Part shown: piece after piece, positions 33,940 to 42,760 of the stretch | How positions within the stretch are numbered: the first letter of the stretch is position 1 | Layout: the number at the start of each line of letters is the position of its first letter | Origin: Frateuria soli | GTDB taxonomy: Bacteria > Pseudomonadota > Gammaproteobacteria > Xanthomonadales > Rhodanobacteraceae | Assembly: GCF_021117385.1 (NCBI RefSeq) | Contig: NZ_CP088252.1 | Location: forward strand, 2,604,001-2,668,000 | Length of the DNA: 64,000 nt | Reading direction: 5' to 3' | Notes under the pieces: generated by a model | What the model saw: the letters and a program-made list of their open reading frames with translations, nothing else | Database searches by the model: none | Told to the model about the DNA's origin: nothing | Made by a program: the position numbers and the translations under genes

Positions 33940-34524
33940 TCATCCCCTCGTGCGCCTGAAAGAAAAATACTTGTGGCCAACGTAATTGAAGACCACAATC
34001 AAAACGGTAATGGCCACCTGTACGGGAATCGGTGGCAGCCCTGCCAACTCCACCAGTGCGGTCAATGCGAAAGCGTTGGCTAACAATGCCACCAGATTCA
34101 CGCCGGCAAAGCGCATTAGGTCTTTCAGCCAGCGCCCCTTCACCTTGAACACCCAGCGACGGTAGGCAGAAAAGACCAACAGGAGCGAGACCAGCCACGA
34201 GATGCAGAGGCTGACCGTCGAGGGCACGCGCGGCCCGAGCAGTATTACCAGTGCGGCGAACAGTACCGTGCTGAAAACGGTGTTGAGGCCACCCACGATC
34301 AGGAACAACACTCGTTGGTCCTTCAGGAGGGCGAGTCCCGTTCCCAGAAGCCGCTGCCGCGCCCTGGCAAGGGTCGGTCCAGTGCCGCGCGCGTCTTCGT
34401 TCGCCCCAGGCGGCGTTGTCACCGCCGGGCCCTGCGCGGGCCACAACCATACACGCCTGGCAGTAGGAAGCAGGACGACCGCAACATCGGGAGACTGATT
34501 GCTTGCATCAATGTTCTCGCTCAC
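33940..34524 (-). CDS. GtrA family flippase-like membrane protein
   Basis: About 194 residues. After a long polar N-terminal extension (about 1-65), four membrane helices follow (FLIVGGLNTVFSTVLFAALV; VSLCISWLVSLLLVFSAYRRW; LVALLANAFALTALVELAG; VAITVLIVVFNYVGHKYFSF), the GtrA pattern. GtrA proteins are thought to flip undecaprenyl-phosphate-linked glucose to the periplasm. The start is uncertain: GTG 34524 or TTG 34530, both overlapping the end of the upstream gene. The N-terminal extension is unusual. It works most plausibly with the GtrB-like protein at 32063 and the large membrane protein upstream. Confidence 0.82.
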   Translation of the reverse strand: MSENIDASNQSPDVAVVLLPTARRVWLWPAQGPAVTTPPGANEDARGTGPTLARARQRLLGTGLALLKDQRVLFLIVGGLNTVFSTVLFAALVILLGPRVPSTVSLCISWLVSLLLVFSAYRRWVFKVKGRWLKDLMRFAGVNLVALLANAFALTALVELAGLPPIPVQVAITVLIVVFNYVGHKYFSFRRTRG

Positions 34525-36301
34525 AGGCAAATCTAGCGTGGCTCAACAGCACGCCGAGCGTCCGGCCATCGTGGCTGCCGGGGACATCTCTCGCGGGCAC
34601 TGTGGTCCGGGAGACCGAAAGCAAGACTATTTGGGGCCGCGCCGCGCCGGGTATGTGGATCTCGCGGCCCTGGCCAGGCGCCAAGGTGACCCGCTGCAGG
34701 GCGTCGCCAGGCCTGGAAATGTCCAGCTCACGGTTCTCGAAGGAGCCGGGCAGGTACACTTGCGCAGTGAAGTCACAGCCGCACGCGGGCAGGAGCAGTT
34801 CGGCTTGCCCAGCACTCCATCTCGCCTGTCCCTCCTGCGCATGCCAGCCCTTGGTATAGGACACCTCCGCACTGCGACAGGCTCCCGACGTTAGATTCGC
34901 CTTAGACCACAAACCGAGCCGCTTTTCACGCAATGTCTCGGCGCCCCGGCGAGCATAGACTAGCGGGGACTGAAGTAGCTCGGCTGCGGAAGCGTCCGGC
35001 ACCCCAAGGTAGATTGCGCGGTTCACCGCTTCGAAGTACGCAGCCCGGTACGGCGCGACCCGCCATTCACGCCAATAGGTCAGCGCTTGGCCAACCAGCA
35101 CCGCCAGTATGAAGGCCATGAACAGACGTGCATTGAGCTGCCGGCGGCGCGCACCGCCGGCAGCGACGTCTTCGTACCAAAGCCAGGTGACGCCAATCAG
35201 GAACAGCACCAGGTCCATGAAATAGCGCGATGCCATCACCGCGGCGACACCCGCCACGCCACGAGTTGCACCGAGCGCCAGCGCGATCAGTCCGCCATAT
35301 GCCAACAGAAATAGCGGCAGCAACGACCGGCTGTGCAGCCCCCGTCCCAAGCGCCGCCAGACCATACAAAAGGCGACCGTGACACTCACACCACCGAAGA
35401 GCATGAATAGGCTTAACGGGAAGGAGATGGCTGACGCAGTTTCCACGCCCATCCAACTGGAGCCGAGCGCATACAGCGCCATCGCGGCAATTGTCAGGGG
35501 TGCTCTAGCGCCGCCCACAGTGCTAGTGGTCGGCGCGTTGAACCCGCCCACGATGTAGACCAGCAGCGCCAGCACCAACGCCACGGCCGGAACTAACTTG
35601 CGCCAGACGATAACCTGCCCGTTACGGGCCGCCACCACGATATCCAGCAGGTGGACCGACAACACCGAAAGCACGAACGCGTAAGACCACCCCATGCCGA
35701 GGACGAGCACGATCACCGGACCGGCGACGGTCAGGCAGGTCGCCAGCACCGGAGCGTGCCCGTTAGGGCGGCTGAGATAACGCGAGTACCCAGCAAAATA
35801 CAGTACGAAAGAAAAATTCTTTAGCCACAGGGGCAAGCCGAGGTCAAGCGTGAGCAACTCGAAGCCGGCCCAGCTAAAGCACAGCACCGCAAACACGCAA
35901 GCGATCGCCAATCTCCCGGTCAGTACGCCGACACCTGGCGCTTCGCCCGCAAGCGCCCCCTCCCCTTTGACAAACACGTAGACGAGGACGGAGCTCACGC
36001 CGGCAATTGCAATACCACTGGCGCGGTTAGCCAGTTCCACGTCCAGCGAGAAGAAAGCTACATTGGCCCATAGCGCCAGTTGGTTGATGAAGCCGTGGTG
36101 CGCGGCTCCCTGGCGCCAGAATTCTAGAAAGCCCAGATCGCCGGCCAGCCATCGTTCAAGCTGGTACACCAGTCGCAGGGAGTCCATGTACAGCGCGTCG
36201 GCATGCGTGCGCGTCACATAGAGCTGGTGCAGCACGAAAAATACGCCGCCAGTCAAAACAGCAGCGACCAACGCCCACTTGTCTACCCTATCTCGCACCA
36301 T
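34508..36301 (-). CDS. Polytopic membrane protein, candidate GT-C side-chain transferase
   Basis: A 597-residue protein with about 10-11 hydrophobic helices spread over residues 10-420 and a soluble C-terminal part of about 170 residues. No database family is certain from sequence. An acidic segment TRTHADALYMDSLRLVYQL sits in the first periplasmic loop, as the catalytic acid does in GT-C enzymes. Its gene overlaps that of the GtrA-like protein and heads the minus-strand operon. By analogy to GtrA-GtrB-Gtr(type) cassettes it would be the serotype-specific transferase that moves the flipped sugar onto O-antigen. That role is inference. Confidence 0.7.
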   Translation of the reverse strand: MVRDRVDKWALVAAVLTGGVFFVLHQLYVTRTHADALYMDSLRLVYQLERWLAGDLGFLEFWRQGAAHHGFINQLALWANVAFFSLDVELANRASGIAIAGVSSVLVYVFVKGEGALAGEAPGVGVLTGRLAIACVFAVLCFSWAGFELLTLDLGLPLWLKNFSFVLYFAGYSRYLSRPNGHAPVLATCLTVAGPVIVLVLGMGWSYAFVLSVLSVHLLDIVVAARNGQVIVWRKLVPAVALVLALLVYIVGGFNAPTTSTVGGARAPLTIAAMALYALGSSWMGVETASAISFPLSLFMLFGGVSVTVAFCMVWRRLGRGLHSRSLLPLFLLAYGGLIALALGATRGVAGVAAVMASRYFMDLVLFLIGVTWLWYEDVAAGGARRRQLNARLFMAFILAVLVGQALTYWREWRVAPYRAAYFEAVNRAIYLGVPDASAAELLQSPLVYARRGAETLREKRLGLWSKANLTSGACRSAEVSYTKGWHAQEGQARWSAGQAELLLPACGCDFTAQVYLPGSFENRELDISRPGDALQRVTLAPGQGREIHIPGAARPQIVLLSVSRTTVPARDVPGSHDGRTLGVLLSHARFACEREH

Positions 36302-36644
36302 TCTGCCTCGTCCTGATTGGTTTTCATTACCGGCCGCCTTAGCCGGCTCAAGCCGCGCCGGGGAAGCCCTACCTGAATGCGCACGCGCCTAGCAGGCCGC
36401 AGCGGGCGCAGGAAAGACGCTTCAAAGGGTGGTCGCTGGCGGCGAAAATCGCCTGCCCTGCCCTGGCGCACCGTCGCCGGCGGAGCCGCGATGGCCGCAA
36501 GGCGCGCCGTAACCCTCGCTCTGCACGCGAGCCGCGGGCGCTTTGATTAGTATCTCGTCTATGATAATCGAACGGCTGCGCGGGGATAGTCTGTAAAAAG
36601 GGATCCCCGGCTGACGGCCGCCACCGTGCCTGGGACTTGACGCT
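36302..36644. other. Divergent intergenic region of the O-antigen island
   Basis: About 340 bases separate two divergent glycan operons. A stretch near 36540-36575 is AT-rich (TTTGATTAGTATCTCG followed by TATGATAATC) and holds promoter-like boxes for both strands, but none has a fully convincing -35/-10 pair. A CCGGCCGCCTTAGCCGG palindrome lies at about 36330. No supported gene is seen. Confidence 0.45.
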
Positions 36645-37787
36645 ATGCGCATCCTATTATGGGGCACCTACGACACCGGCAAGCCAAGGGTGCGGGTATT
36701 GCTTGCCGGCCTCGAACGCTCCGGGGTGCGGGTCGACCAGTGCCATGCAGATGTCTGGCAAGATGTGCCCGACAAGTCGCAAGTGCATGGCTGGCGCCAG
36801 CGCATGACGGTGGCGGTGCGTTGGCTGGCCAGCTACCCGGCCCTGGCTTGGCGCCTTGCGCGGGCTCCCAGGCCCGACGCCATCCTGATCGGCTTTCCTG
36901 GCATCCTGGACATGCTGGTGGCCGCACCGATTGCCCGCCTGCGCCGTATCCCGCTGGTATGGGACATGTTCATGTCACTCTACGACACCGTGGTGGAGGA
37001 TCGGCAACTAGTGCGCCGCACGGGCCTAACCGCACGCTGTCTGTTCCAGCTGGAAGGCCTTGCGCTGCGGCGCGCGGACATCGTTTTTCTCGACACCCGT
37101 GCGCACGCGCGCCGGGTTGAGGAGCTGTTCGGACTGGCCCGAGGGCAGGCAGAGGCCGTCTGGGTCGGGGTGGAGACCGAACACTTCCCCATGATGGCGG
37201 GCGTGGGCCCGGGCGCGGATCCGGGCGGTGTCCCGGCGCGCTTGCGCGTACTGTTCTATGGCCAGTTCATCCCTTTGCACGGTATCGAGACCATCGTCCA
37301 GGCCGCGCGCATGACGCGGGACGACCAGATCGACTGGCACCTAATCGGCACGGGGCAGGAAGCGCGACGCATCGAGGCGATGTTGGCCGTCCAACCCCTT
37401 CCGCGGTTGCACTGGGATCGCTGGGTTGATTACCCGCAGCTGCACCGGCACATCGCCGCGGCCGACCTTTGCCTGGGCATATTCGGCGAATCTCAGAAGG
37501 CGGCCAGCGTGATCCCAAACAAAGTGTTCCAGATCCTCGCTATGGGTCGCCCACTGGTCACCCGGGACTCGCCGGCCGCGCGCGAACTGCTGCGCGACAA
37601 CCCGCCCTGCGTGCGGCTGGTGCCACCGGCCGATGCATATGCGCTGGCCGCCGCGGTTTGCGCGTTCGCGCGGGAGGCGCGCCCATCGACGCCCTGCCAT
37701 GGTCCGCTCCGCGACCGGATCGGCGCCGAGGCAATCGGGCGACAGTGTGTCGAGCTGCTGCAGCGCCGGCTCCCACAGGAGGCCTGA
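36645..37787 (+). CDS. Family 4 glycosyltransferase
   Basis: A 380-residue GT4-type (GT-B fold) enzyme. The N-terminal domain starts MRILLWGTYDTGKPRVRVLL, and the C-terminal donor domain includes LRVLFYGQFIPLHGIETIVQ, WHLIGTGQEARRIEAML, and the region FGESQKAASVIPNKVFQILA that stands for the usual E-x7-E motif. It is cytosolic or membrane-associated. It is the first gene of a five-gene plus-strand operon (to 42720) and ends two bases before the methyltransferase gene. It probably adds a sugar to the lipid-linked repeat. Confidence 0.87.
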   Translation: MRILLWGTYDTGKPRVRVLLAGLERSGVRVDQCHADVWQDVPDKSQVHGWRQRMTVAVRWLASYPALAWRLARAPRPDAILIGFPGILDMLVAAPIARLRRIPLVWDMFMSLYDTVVEDRQLVRRTGLTARCLFQLEGLALRRADIVFLDTRAHARRVEELFGLARGQAEAVWVGVETEHFPMMAGVGPGADPGGVPARLRVLFYGQFIPLHGIETIVQAARMTRDDQIDWHLIGTGQEARRIEAMLAVQPLPRLHWDRWVDYPQLHRHIAAADLCLGIFGESQKAASVIPNKVFQILAMGRPLVTRDSPAARELLRDNPPCVRLVPPADAYALAAAVCAFAREARPSTPCHGPLRDRIGAEAIGRQCVELLQRRLPQEA

Positions 37788-37788
37788 C

Positions 37789-38586
37789 ATGGAAAATCTG
37801 CGCCTGCTTGGCCCCGCCGCACCCGAGCAAGGCTGGGTGCCTGCGCCTCGGTACCTGCTGCGCCGCAACCGCGTAATGCACGCGCTTGCGGCCATCGTGC
37901 CTTGCCAGGTGCTGGAGATCGGCTGCGGTACCGGGCTACTTCTCCACGAACTCGCCGATCGCGGGTTCGCATGCACCGGACTGGAAACCTCGCGCGCGGC
38001 GCAGGAGCTCGCCACCCGGCTTGCGGAGCAGGCAGGGCGCCCTATCCACTTCCACGCCGAGCCCGCGCCCGACTGGCGGCAGCGGTTCGGCTTGCTGATG
38101 GCGCTGGAGGTGCTAGAACACATCGAGGACGACCTCGGAGCGTTGCGGCAATGGCGCGCATGGGCGGCGCCGGGGGCTCGGCTCCTGCTGTCAGTACCCG
38201 CCCACCAGACCCGGTGGAACGCGCGGGACGTGTGGGCGGGCCACGTACGCCGCTATGAGCGGCAACAGTTGGCCGGGCTCTTCCAGGCCGCCGGCTTTGC
38301 CGTCGAACGCATCGAGTGTTACGGCTTTCCGCTCGCCAATCTGCTGGAACGAGCCGCCGCCAGGCGCTACGCCGGGAAGCATCGGGAGCGCTCACCGCCC
38401 GGCCAGGACAGCCGCGATGCCAACACCGCGCAAAGCGGCATTGATCGCACTTCTGAGGTGAAGTGGTACCCGCTGCTGCGCAGCCTGCCCGGACGCGCCC
38501 TGCTGGCCGCCGCGATCCAGGCACAGCGACCGTTCCTGAGCACGGAAGCGGGCAACGGCTATCTGGCCCTGGCACGCGTGCCTTGA
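37789..38586 (+). CDS. SAM-dependent methyltransferase
   Basis: A 265-residue class I methyltransferase. Motif I reads VLEIGCGTGLLL (about 41-52), and the region LLMALEVLEHIEDDLGALRQ holds motif II. A strong AGGAGG lies six bases before the ATG at 37789. The surroundings suggest methylation of a sugar in the O-antigen or of its lipid carrier; ubiquinone-type methyltransferases look similar, so the target is uncertain. Its stop overlaps the TTG start of the next gene. Confidence 0.87.
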   Translation: MENLRLLGPAAPEQGWVPAPRYLLRRNRVMHALAAIVPCQVLEIGCGTGLLLHELADRGFACTGLETSRAAQELATRLAEQAGRPIHFHAEPAPDWRQRFGLLMALEVLEHIEDDLGALRQWRAWAAPGARLLLSVPAHQTRWNARDVWAGHVRRYERQQLAGLFQAAGFAVERIECYGFPLANLLERAAARRYAGKHRERSPPGQDSRDANTAQSGIDRTSEVKWYPLLRSLPGRALLAAAIQAQRPFLSTEAGNGYLALARVP

Positions 38587-39548
38587 AACAGGTCTGGCGG
38601 ACGGCAGGGCTACTGCTTGGCATGCTGACCGGCGTGTACTTCTTGGTACACGCCCGCCGCACCTTGGCCAGCAGCGATCTGTCGGGTTTGCTCAACGTCA
38701 ACGTGCTGGCCTCGACGGTCTGCTTGGCCGCGCTCTATGCATTGGCCATACCCGCCACGGCCCTCGCCTGGGTGTGGATGCTCCGATCCATGAAGCAGCC
38801 CGCAAGCCTCTGTCGGATGCTGCCGATCCTCGCCACCACGCAGTTTGCCAAGTACCTTCCCGGCAACGTGGCACAACACATCGGCCGGATCGCGCTCGCC
38901 CGAGGCGCCGGACTGGACCTGCCGGCCGTGCTCTTCTCGATCAGCTGGGAAATGCTGCTGACGGTGGTTGCCTGCACGCACGTCAGCGCGCTGACTCTCT
39001 TCTGGACCGGGCCAGTGCTGGCGCACGGCCATCTGGCAGCGTACCGGGCTCCGCTGCTCCTCGGCGTCACCCTGGCCGTCGCTGCGGCGCTGCTGCTGGC
39101 GCCCCCTTTGGTTTCCCGGCTAGCGCTCCTTCGTGCCGGCGTTCGGAGTGATCCGACCGCGGTACCGCCCCGGGTCGGCTTGGCCCCCTCCACGGTACTG
39201 GGCTGCTACGCCATATACGTAACCAACTTCTTTTTGATAGGCGGCGGGCTGTGGCTCGTGTCTCATGCCATCGCGGCGGAGGGCACGCCGGCGCCGGGCG
39301 TGATCTTCCTGACTGGCGCCTTCGCCAGCAGCTGGATCCTCGGCTTCGTCACGCCAGGCGCGCCAGCCGGGCTGGGCATCCGCGAAACCGTGCTCGCCGC
39401 CTTGCTTGCCGGCAGCCTTCCGCCAACGCAGGCGGTGGCGCTGATCGTGGCGCTGCGCGTGGCAACCACGATAGGCGACTTGGCGGTCTTCATCGCTGGC
39501 AGCCTGGCTATGCGCCAACTTCACAACCTCACTTCACCGCCCGCTTAG
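38583..39548 (+). CDS. LPG-synthase-TM/AglD-like integral membrane protein
   Basis: A 321-residue protein with about 8-9 membrane helices and the family pattern seen in the transmembrane part of lysylphosphatidylglycerol synthase (FAKYLPGNVAQHIGRIALAR, later GFVTPGAPAGLGIRETVLAALL). Members next to GT2 genes are thought to flip or help use polyprenyl-linked sugars. The start is TTG 38583, overlapping the methyltransferase stop as TTGA; no ATG fits. It lies between the methyltransferase and the GtrB-like gene at 39738, so it is a candidate flippase of a different type from the GtrA protein at 33.9 kb. Confidence 0.8.
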   Translation: MKQVWRTAGLLLGMLTGVYFLVHARRTLASSDLSGLLNVNVLASTVCLAALYALAIPATALAWVWMLRSMKQPASLCRMLPILATTQFAKYLPGNVAQHIGRIALARGAGLDLPAVLFSISWEMLLTVVACTHVSALTLFWTGPVLAHGHLAAYRAPLLLGVTLAVAAALLLAPPLVSRLALLRAGVRSDPTAVPPRVGLAPSTVLGCYAIYVTNFFLIGGGLWLVSHAIAAEGTPAPGVIFLTGAFASSWILGFVTPGAPAGLGIRETVLAALLAGSLPPTQAVALIVALRVATTIGDLAVFIAGSLAMRQLHNLTSPPA

Positions 39549-39737
39549 GCGGAACTTCCCTGCGGATGGTGGCGCCGTAATGCCTCGCGGAGCATCATGG
39601 GAGGTGATCGGGATAGCTACCGCGGCGCCTTTTCGCAAACGCAGGCGATAGCGGAAGCCGCCCCGTCAGTTCACGCTTACCTACATAGGAACACAGACAC
39701 CATGACGTAGCTTCCCTGCCGAAAAAGGAAGGGTCCC

Positions 39738-40721
39738 ATGAAGCTCATCATCCAGATTCCTTGTTTCAACGAGGCGCAGACGTTGGCCATCGCCCTAGCG
39801 GATCTGCCCCGGGCGGTCAATGGGTTCGATGTGGTGGAGTGGCTGGTCGTCGACGACGGCTCGACGGACGGGACGGCCGAGGTGGCTCGCCGCCATGGTG
39901 TACGTCATGTGGTGCGCCATCCAGTCAACCGCGGCCTGGCCGCGGGCTTCATGACCGGACTGGAAGCTTGTCTGCGGCTCGGCGCGGATGTCATCGTCAA
40001 TACCGACGCTGACAACCAATATTGCGCCGCCGACATCCCGCAGCTCACCGCGCCCGTGCTGGCGGGCGAGGCCGACATCGTCATCGGTGCGCGCCCGATA
40101 GACCAGACCGCGCATTTCTCCTGGACCAAAAAAAAACTGCAGCGCCTGGGCAGCTGGGTGGTGCGCGTGGCCAGCCAAACCGACGTAGCCGACGCGCCCA
40201 GTGGTTTCCGTGCCATGTCGCGGGAGGCGGCGATGCGTCTGCACGTCTTCAACCCCTACACCTACACGCTTGAAACCATTATCCAGGCGGGCCAGAGCAA
40301 CCTGCGCATCGCCTCGGTCCCCATCCACACCAACGGCGACCTGCGCCCCTCCAGGCTGGTCACAAGCGTGCCCAACTACGTCAAGCGCTCGCTGGCAACG
40401 ATCCTGCGCGTATTCGCCGTCTACCGGCCGTTATCGACGTTTCTGCGCATCGGCTCGGCTTTCTGGCTAGTCGGGCTGCTAGCCGGCATCCGTTTCCTTT
40501 ACTTCTACCTGAGCGGTGATGGGCAAGGCCACGTGCAATCGGTGATCCTGGCATCACTTTGCGTCACGCTCGGCACGCTCCTATACACGATGGGCCTGAT
40601 CGGCGACATGGTCGCGACCAACCGCAAGCTCATGGAAGCAATCGACTTGAGGCTCCAGCACATCGAGTACCGGGGCGCACCAAATCAAACCGGGACAAAG
40701 CATGAACGCGAGCATGAGTAA
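39738..40721 (+). CDS. GtrB-like membrane glycosyltransferase with a nine-A run
   Basis: A 327-residue GT2 enzyme. The catalytic part (about 1-230) has IIQIPCFNEAQTLAIAL, VVDDGSTDGTAEVA, NTDADNQY and DAPSGFRAMSREAA. Two membrane helices follow (about 240-270 and 275-300). It probably makes a polyprenyl-phosphate sugar. AAAAAGGAAGGG lies before the ATG at 39738. Bases 40128-40136 are nine consecutive A residues coding Lys131-Lys133, a possible slippage site. The gap before it (39549-39737) holds no gene. Its end overlaps the next gene by 20 bases. Confidence 0.87.
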   Translation: MKLIIQIPCFNEAQTLAIALADLPRAVNGFDVVEWLVVDDGSTDGTAEVARRHGVRHVVRHPVNRGLAAGFMTGLEACLRLGADVIVNTDADNQYCAADIPQLTAPVLAGEADIVIGARPIDQTAHFSWTKKKLQRLGSWVVRVASQTDVADAPSGFRAMSREAAMRLHVFNPYTYTLETIIQAGQSNLRIASVPIHTNGDLRPSRLVTSVPNYVKRSLATILRVFAVYRPLSTFLRIGSAFWLVGLLAGIRFLYFYLSGDGQGHVQSVILASLCVTLGTLLYTMGLIGDMVATNRKLMEAIDLRLQHIEYRGAPNQTGTKHEREHE

Positions 40722-42720
40722 GCGCCTGCTGGACACCCGCAAGCTCCTTTTCCTCACGCCTGCCGTATTGTTGGGGTTGCTTCTGTTTTCGCTCGTCATT
40801 GTCGCCTGCTCGCAAGCCCTCGATCGTGCGCCTTCGTTCGACGGCGCGATGAATCTGGAGGTGGCCAGCTCGATAGCTAACGGTGACGGCTACCGTCGTA
40901 CCTACGCCGATCGGCAACCGTTTCCCCACGAGATACAGACCGGCGCTCCGTACGTGCTGCCCGCCGCAGCTGTCTTCGCCGCCTTCGGCGTCGGCATCGC
41001 TCAGGCTCAGGTGGTCAACATCGGCTTTTTCCTGGCCTTGGTTGCCGCCTCCTGGTATCTGGCGAAGCAGATTGGCGGCGGCACCCTAGGGTGGCTTGCA
41101 GCCTGCACCGTCGTGGTGACGCCTGGCATGGCGCAGTTCGGATTCAACGGTTACGGCGAGGTTCCTGCGCTGGTATGGGTCCTGGCTGCCACCGCGATTT
41201 TCCACCGGCGCCCATCCCGCCCCTGGCTCGCGACCAGCGTCGCCGGCCTGCTGCTGGCGCTCGCGGTACTGACCAAGACGGTCATGCTGATTGGGGCCGG
41301 CGCGGTGGGGATATGTATCGTTCTGGAACTGCTGCTGGCGCGCCCCGGTCCGCCGATGGAACGGTGGCGGCAACTCGCAGCCCTGGTGGCAGCCGGCATG
41401 CTCGCACTTGCAGCCATGGAGGCGGCCAGGGCCACCGCCTTGGGCGGCGCAAGAGAGTGGAAGGCATGGTGGGCCCAGGAAGCCGGTGCCATCTTTCAGC
41501 AGGCTGGTGTCCGGCCAGGCTTCGCCGATACGGTCGGCAGCCTGCTGGCGAAATTCAGCACCCATCTGGCGCTGTTGAGCGGTGATTACGGCCGTGCAAC
41601 CTGGCTGACCGGCGCTTGGCTCGTGCTGGTCGGCCTCGCCTGGATCGCCGCGATGCTATGGCCGCGCCACCAACCGGGCAAGTGGAGCACGCTAGCGATC
41701 CTCTCGACCGCCATGGTCTACCTGGGGTGGTGGCTGCTGGTCACGCCAACGGCCAAGGCGTGGCACCGACGCATCCTCGATGGCATGATCTGCGCCGACC
41801 TGGGAATGGTCATGTTCGCCGGTCTGTGCCTGGGTGGCTTGTGGCAGAGCACTGGCGTCCGGCTCAAGAGGCTGCTGGCGGCAGGCATCGTGTTGGCCCT
41901 ACCGCTGGTGTCTGTGTTGAACGGAATTCGCGCCTGGACGTCGTCACAGGCGGCACCGGATGACCTGGCATTGCTGGCGATGGCCAAGCGCGTCCATGCG
42001 CTGCCGGCAGATGCGTACCTCTTTGGCATCGGTTGGTACTCGGCGCCGCGTGTCGGCCTGCTGTCGGAACGCAATCTTCTCGACTTCAACGACATACCCG
42101 TTTCGCGCCTCAAGGCCGGGCGACCGGTCTACTTCATCCAGGCGCCAGCCGACGGCACCGACTACCTGCAGGGCGTTCGCTTAATGTACGGCCTGTCGGC
42201 CCCGGCCGGCGGCTACGCGTTGCTCCACGCCTCACGCTTGGAGCCGGTCCCGCTGGTTGCCGGAGGTGCACCGGTACGCCGGCGTATCCTTGCGGCCGAC
42301 GACTATCCCTACATGCGGGGGTTCAACGAGCCCGAAGGCGCCAACGGGCGCTGGCTAACCGACGACAACCTCATCCTGCTCAGACCGAAAGCCGGCGACC
42401 ACCTGGAAATCAGGACACAAGTGCCACTGGGCGCCTATAGATATCCTGGGCTCCCGGGGGTTATCGTCAGTTTCAACAGTTGTCCCGCCGGTAAACAGTC
42501 CGCGAGCCCCGGGGTTTCTACACTTGCTTTCGCAATACCGCCAGCATGTCGTCTAATTCCGGGTACCCCGGTAAATGTGCGGATTCAGGTAGACAATTTG
42601 CGCGCCATTCCAATCACTCAAGATGCTCGCGCTTTGTCCATCCTTGGCAAGGAAATTGGATTCGTGGCTCGTGAAGCATCTCCGGTTAGTAACCCCGCTG
42701 ATGAGAGTAAGTCCCACTAG
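40702..42720 (+). CDS. Polytopic GT-C-type glycosyltransferase candidate
   Basis: A 672-residue protein with an N-terminal helix (about 15-38), a first periplasmic loop with acidic residues (RAPSFDGAMNLEVASSIANG), about 10 further membrane helices up to residue 400 and a soluble C-terminal domain of about 260 residues. This is the layout of GT-C enzymes such as ArnT or PMT-like proteins, which use polyprenyl-phosphate sugars in the periplasm. It follows and overlaps the GtrB-like gene that could make its donor. The last 300 bases are less GC-rich than the rest, which may mark a recombination join. It is convergent with the gene at 42761. Confidence 0.78.
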   Translation: MNASMSKRLLDTRKLLFLTPAVLLGLLLFSLVIVACSQALDRAPSFDGAMNLEVASSIANGDGYRRTYADRQPFPHEIQTGAPYVLPAAAVFAAFGVGIAQAQVVNIGFFLALVAASWYLAKQIGGGTLGWLAACTVVVTPGMAQFGFNGYGEVPALVWVLAATAIFHRRPSRPWLATSVAGLLLALAVLTKTVMLIGAGAVGICIVLELLLARPGPPMERWRQLAALVAAGMLALAAMEAARATALGGAREWKAWWAQEAGAIFQQAGVRPGFADTVGSLLAKFSTHLALLSGDYGRATWLTGAWLVLVGLAWIAAMLWPRHQPGKWSTLAILSTAMVYLGWWLLVTPTAKAWHRRILDGMICADLGMVMFAGLCLGGLWQSTGVRLKRLLAAGIVLALPLVSVLNGIRAWTSSQAAPDDLALLAMAKRVHALPADAYLFGIGWYSAPRVGLLSERNLLDFNDIPVSRLKAGRPVYFIQAPADGTDYLQGVRLMYGLSAPAGGYALLHASRLEPVPLVAGGAPVRRRILAADDYPYMRGFNEPEGANGRWLTDDNLILLRPKAGDHLEIRTQVPLGAYRYPGLPGVIVSFNSCPAGKQSASPGVSTLAFAIPPACRLIPGTPVNVRIQVDNLRAIPITQDARALSILGKEIGFVAREASPVSNPADESKSH

Positions 42721-42760
42721 CCAACCGATATGAGAAGACGCTGCTTGGGTTATACGCCGC

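Noticed and set aside
36302-36644. JUMPstart/ops element ahead of the O-antigen operon
   Set aside because: I found no convincing GGCGGTAGCG-type core; only AT-rich promoter-like sequence is present.
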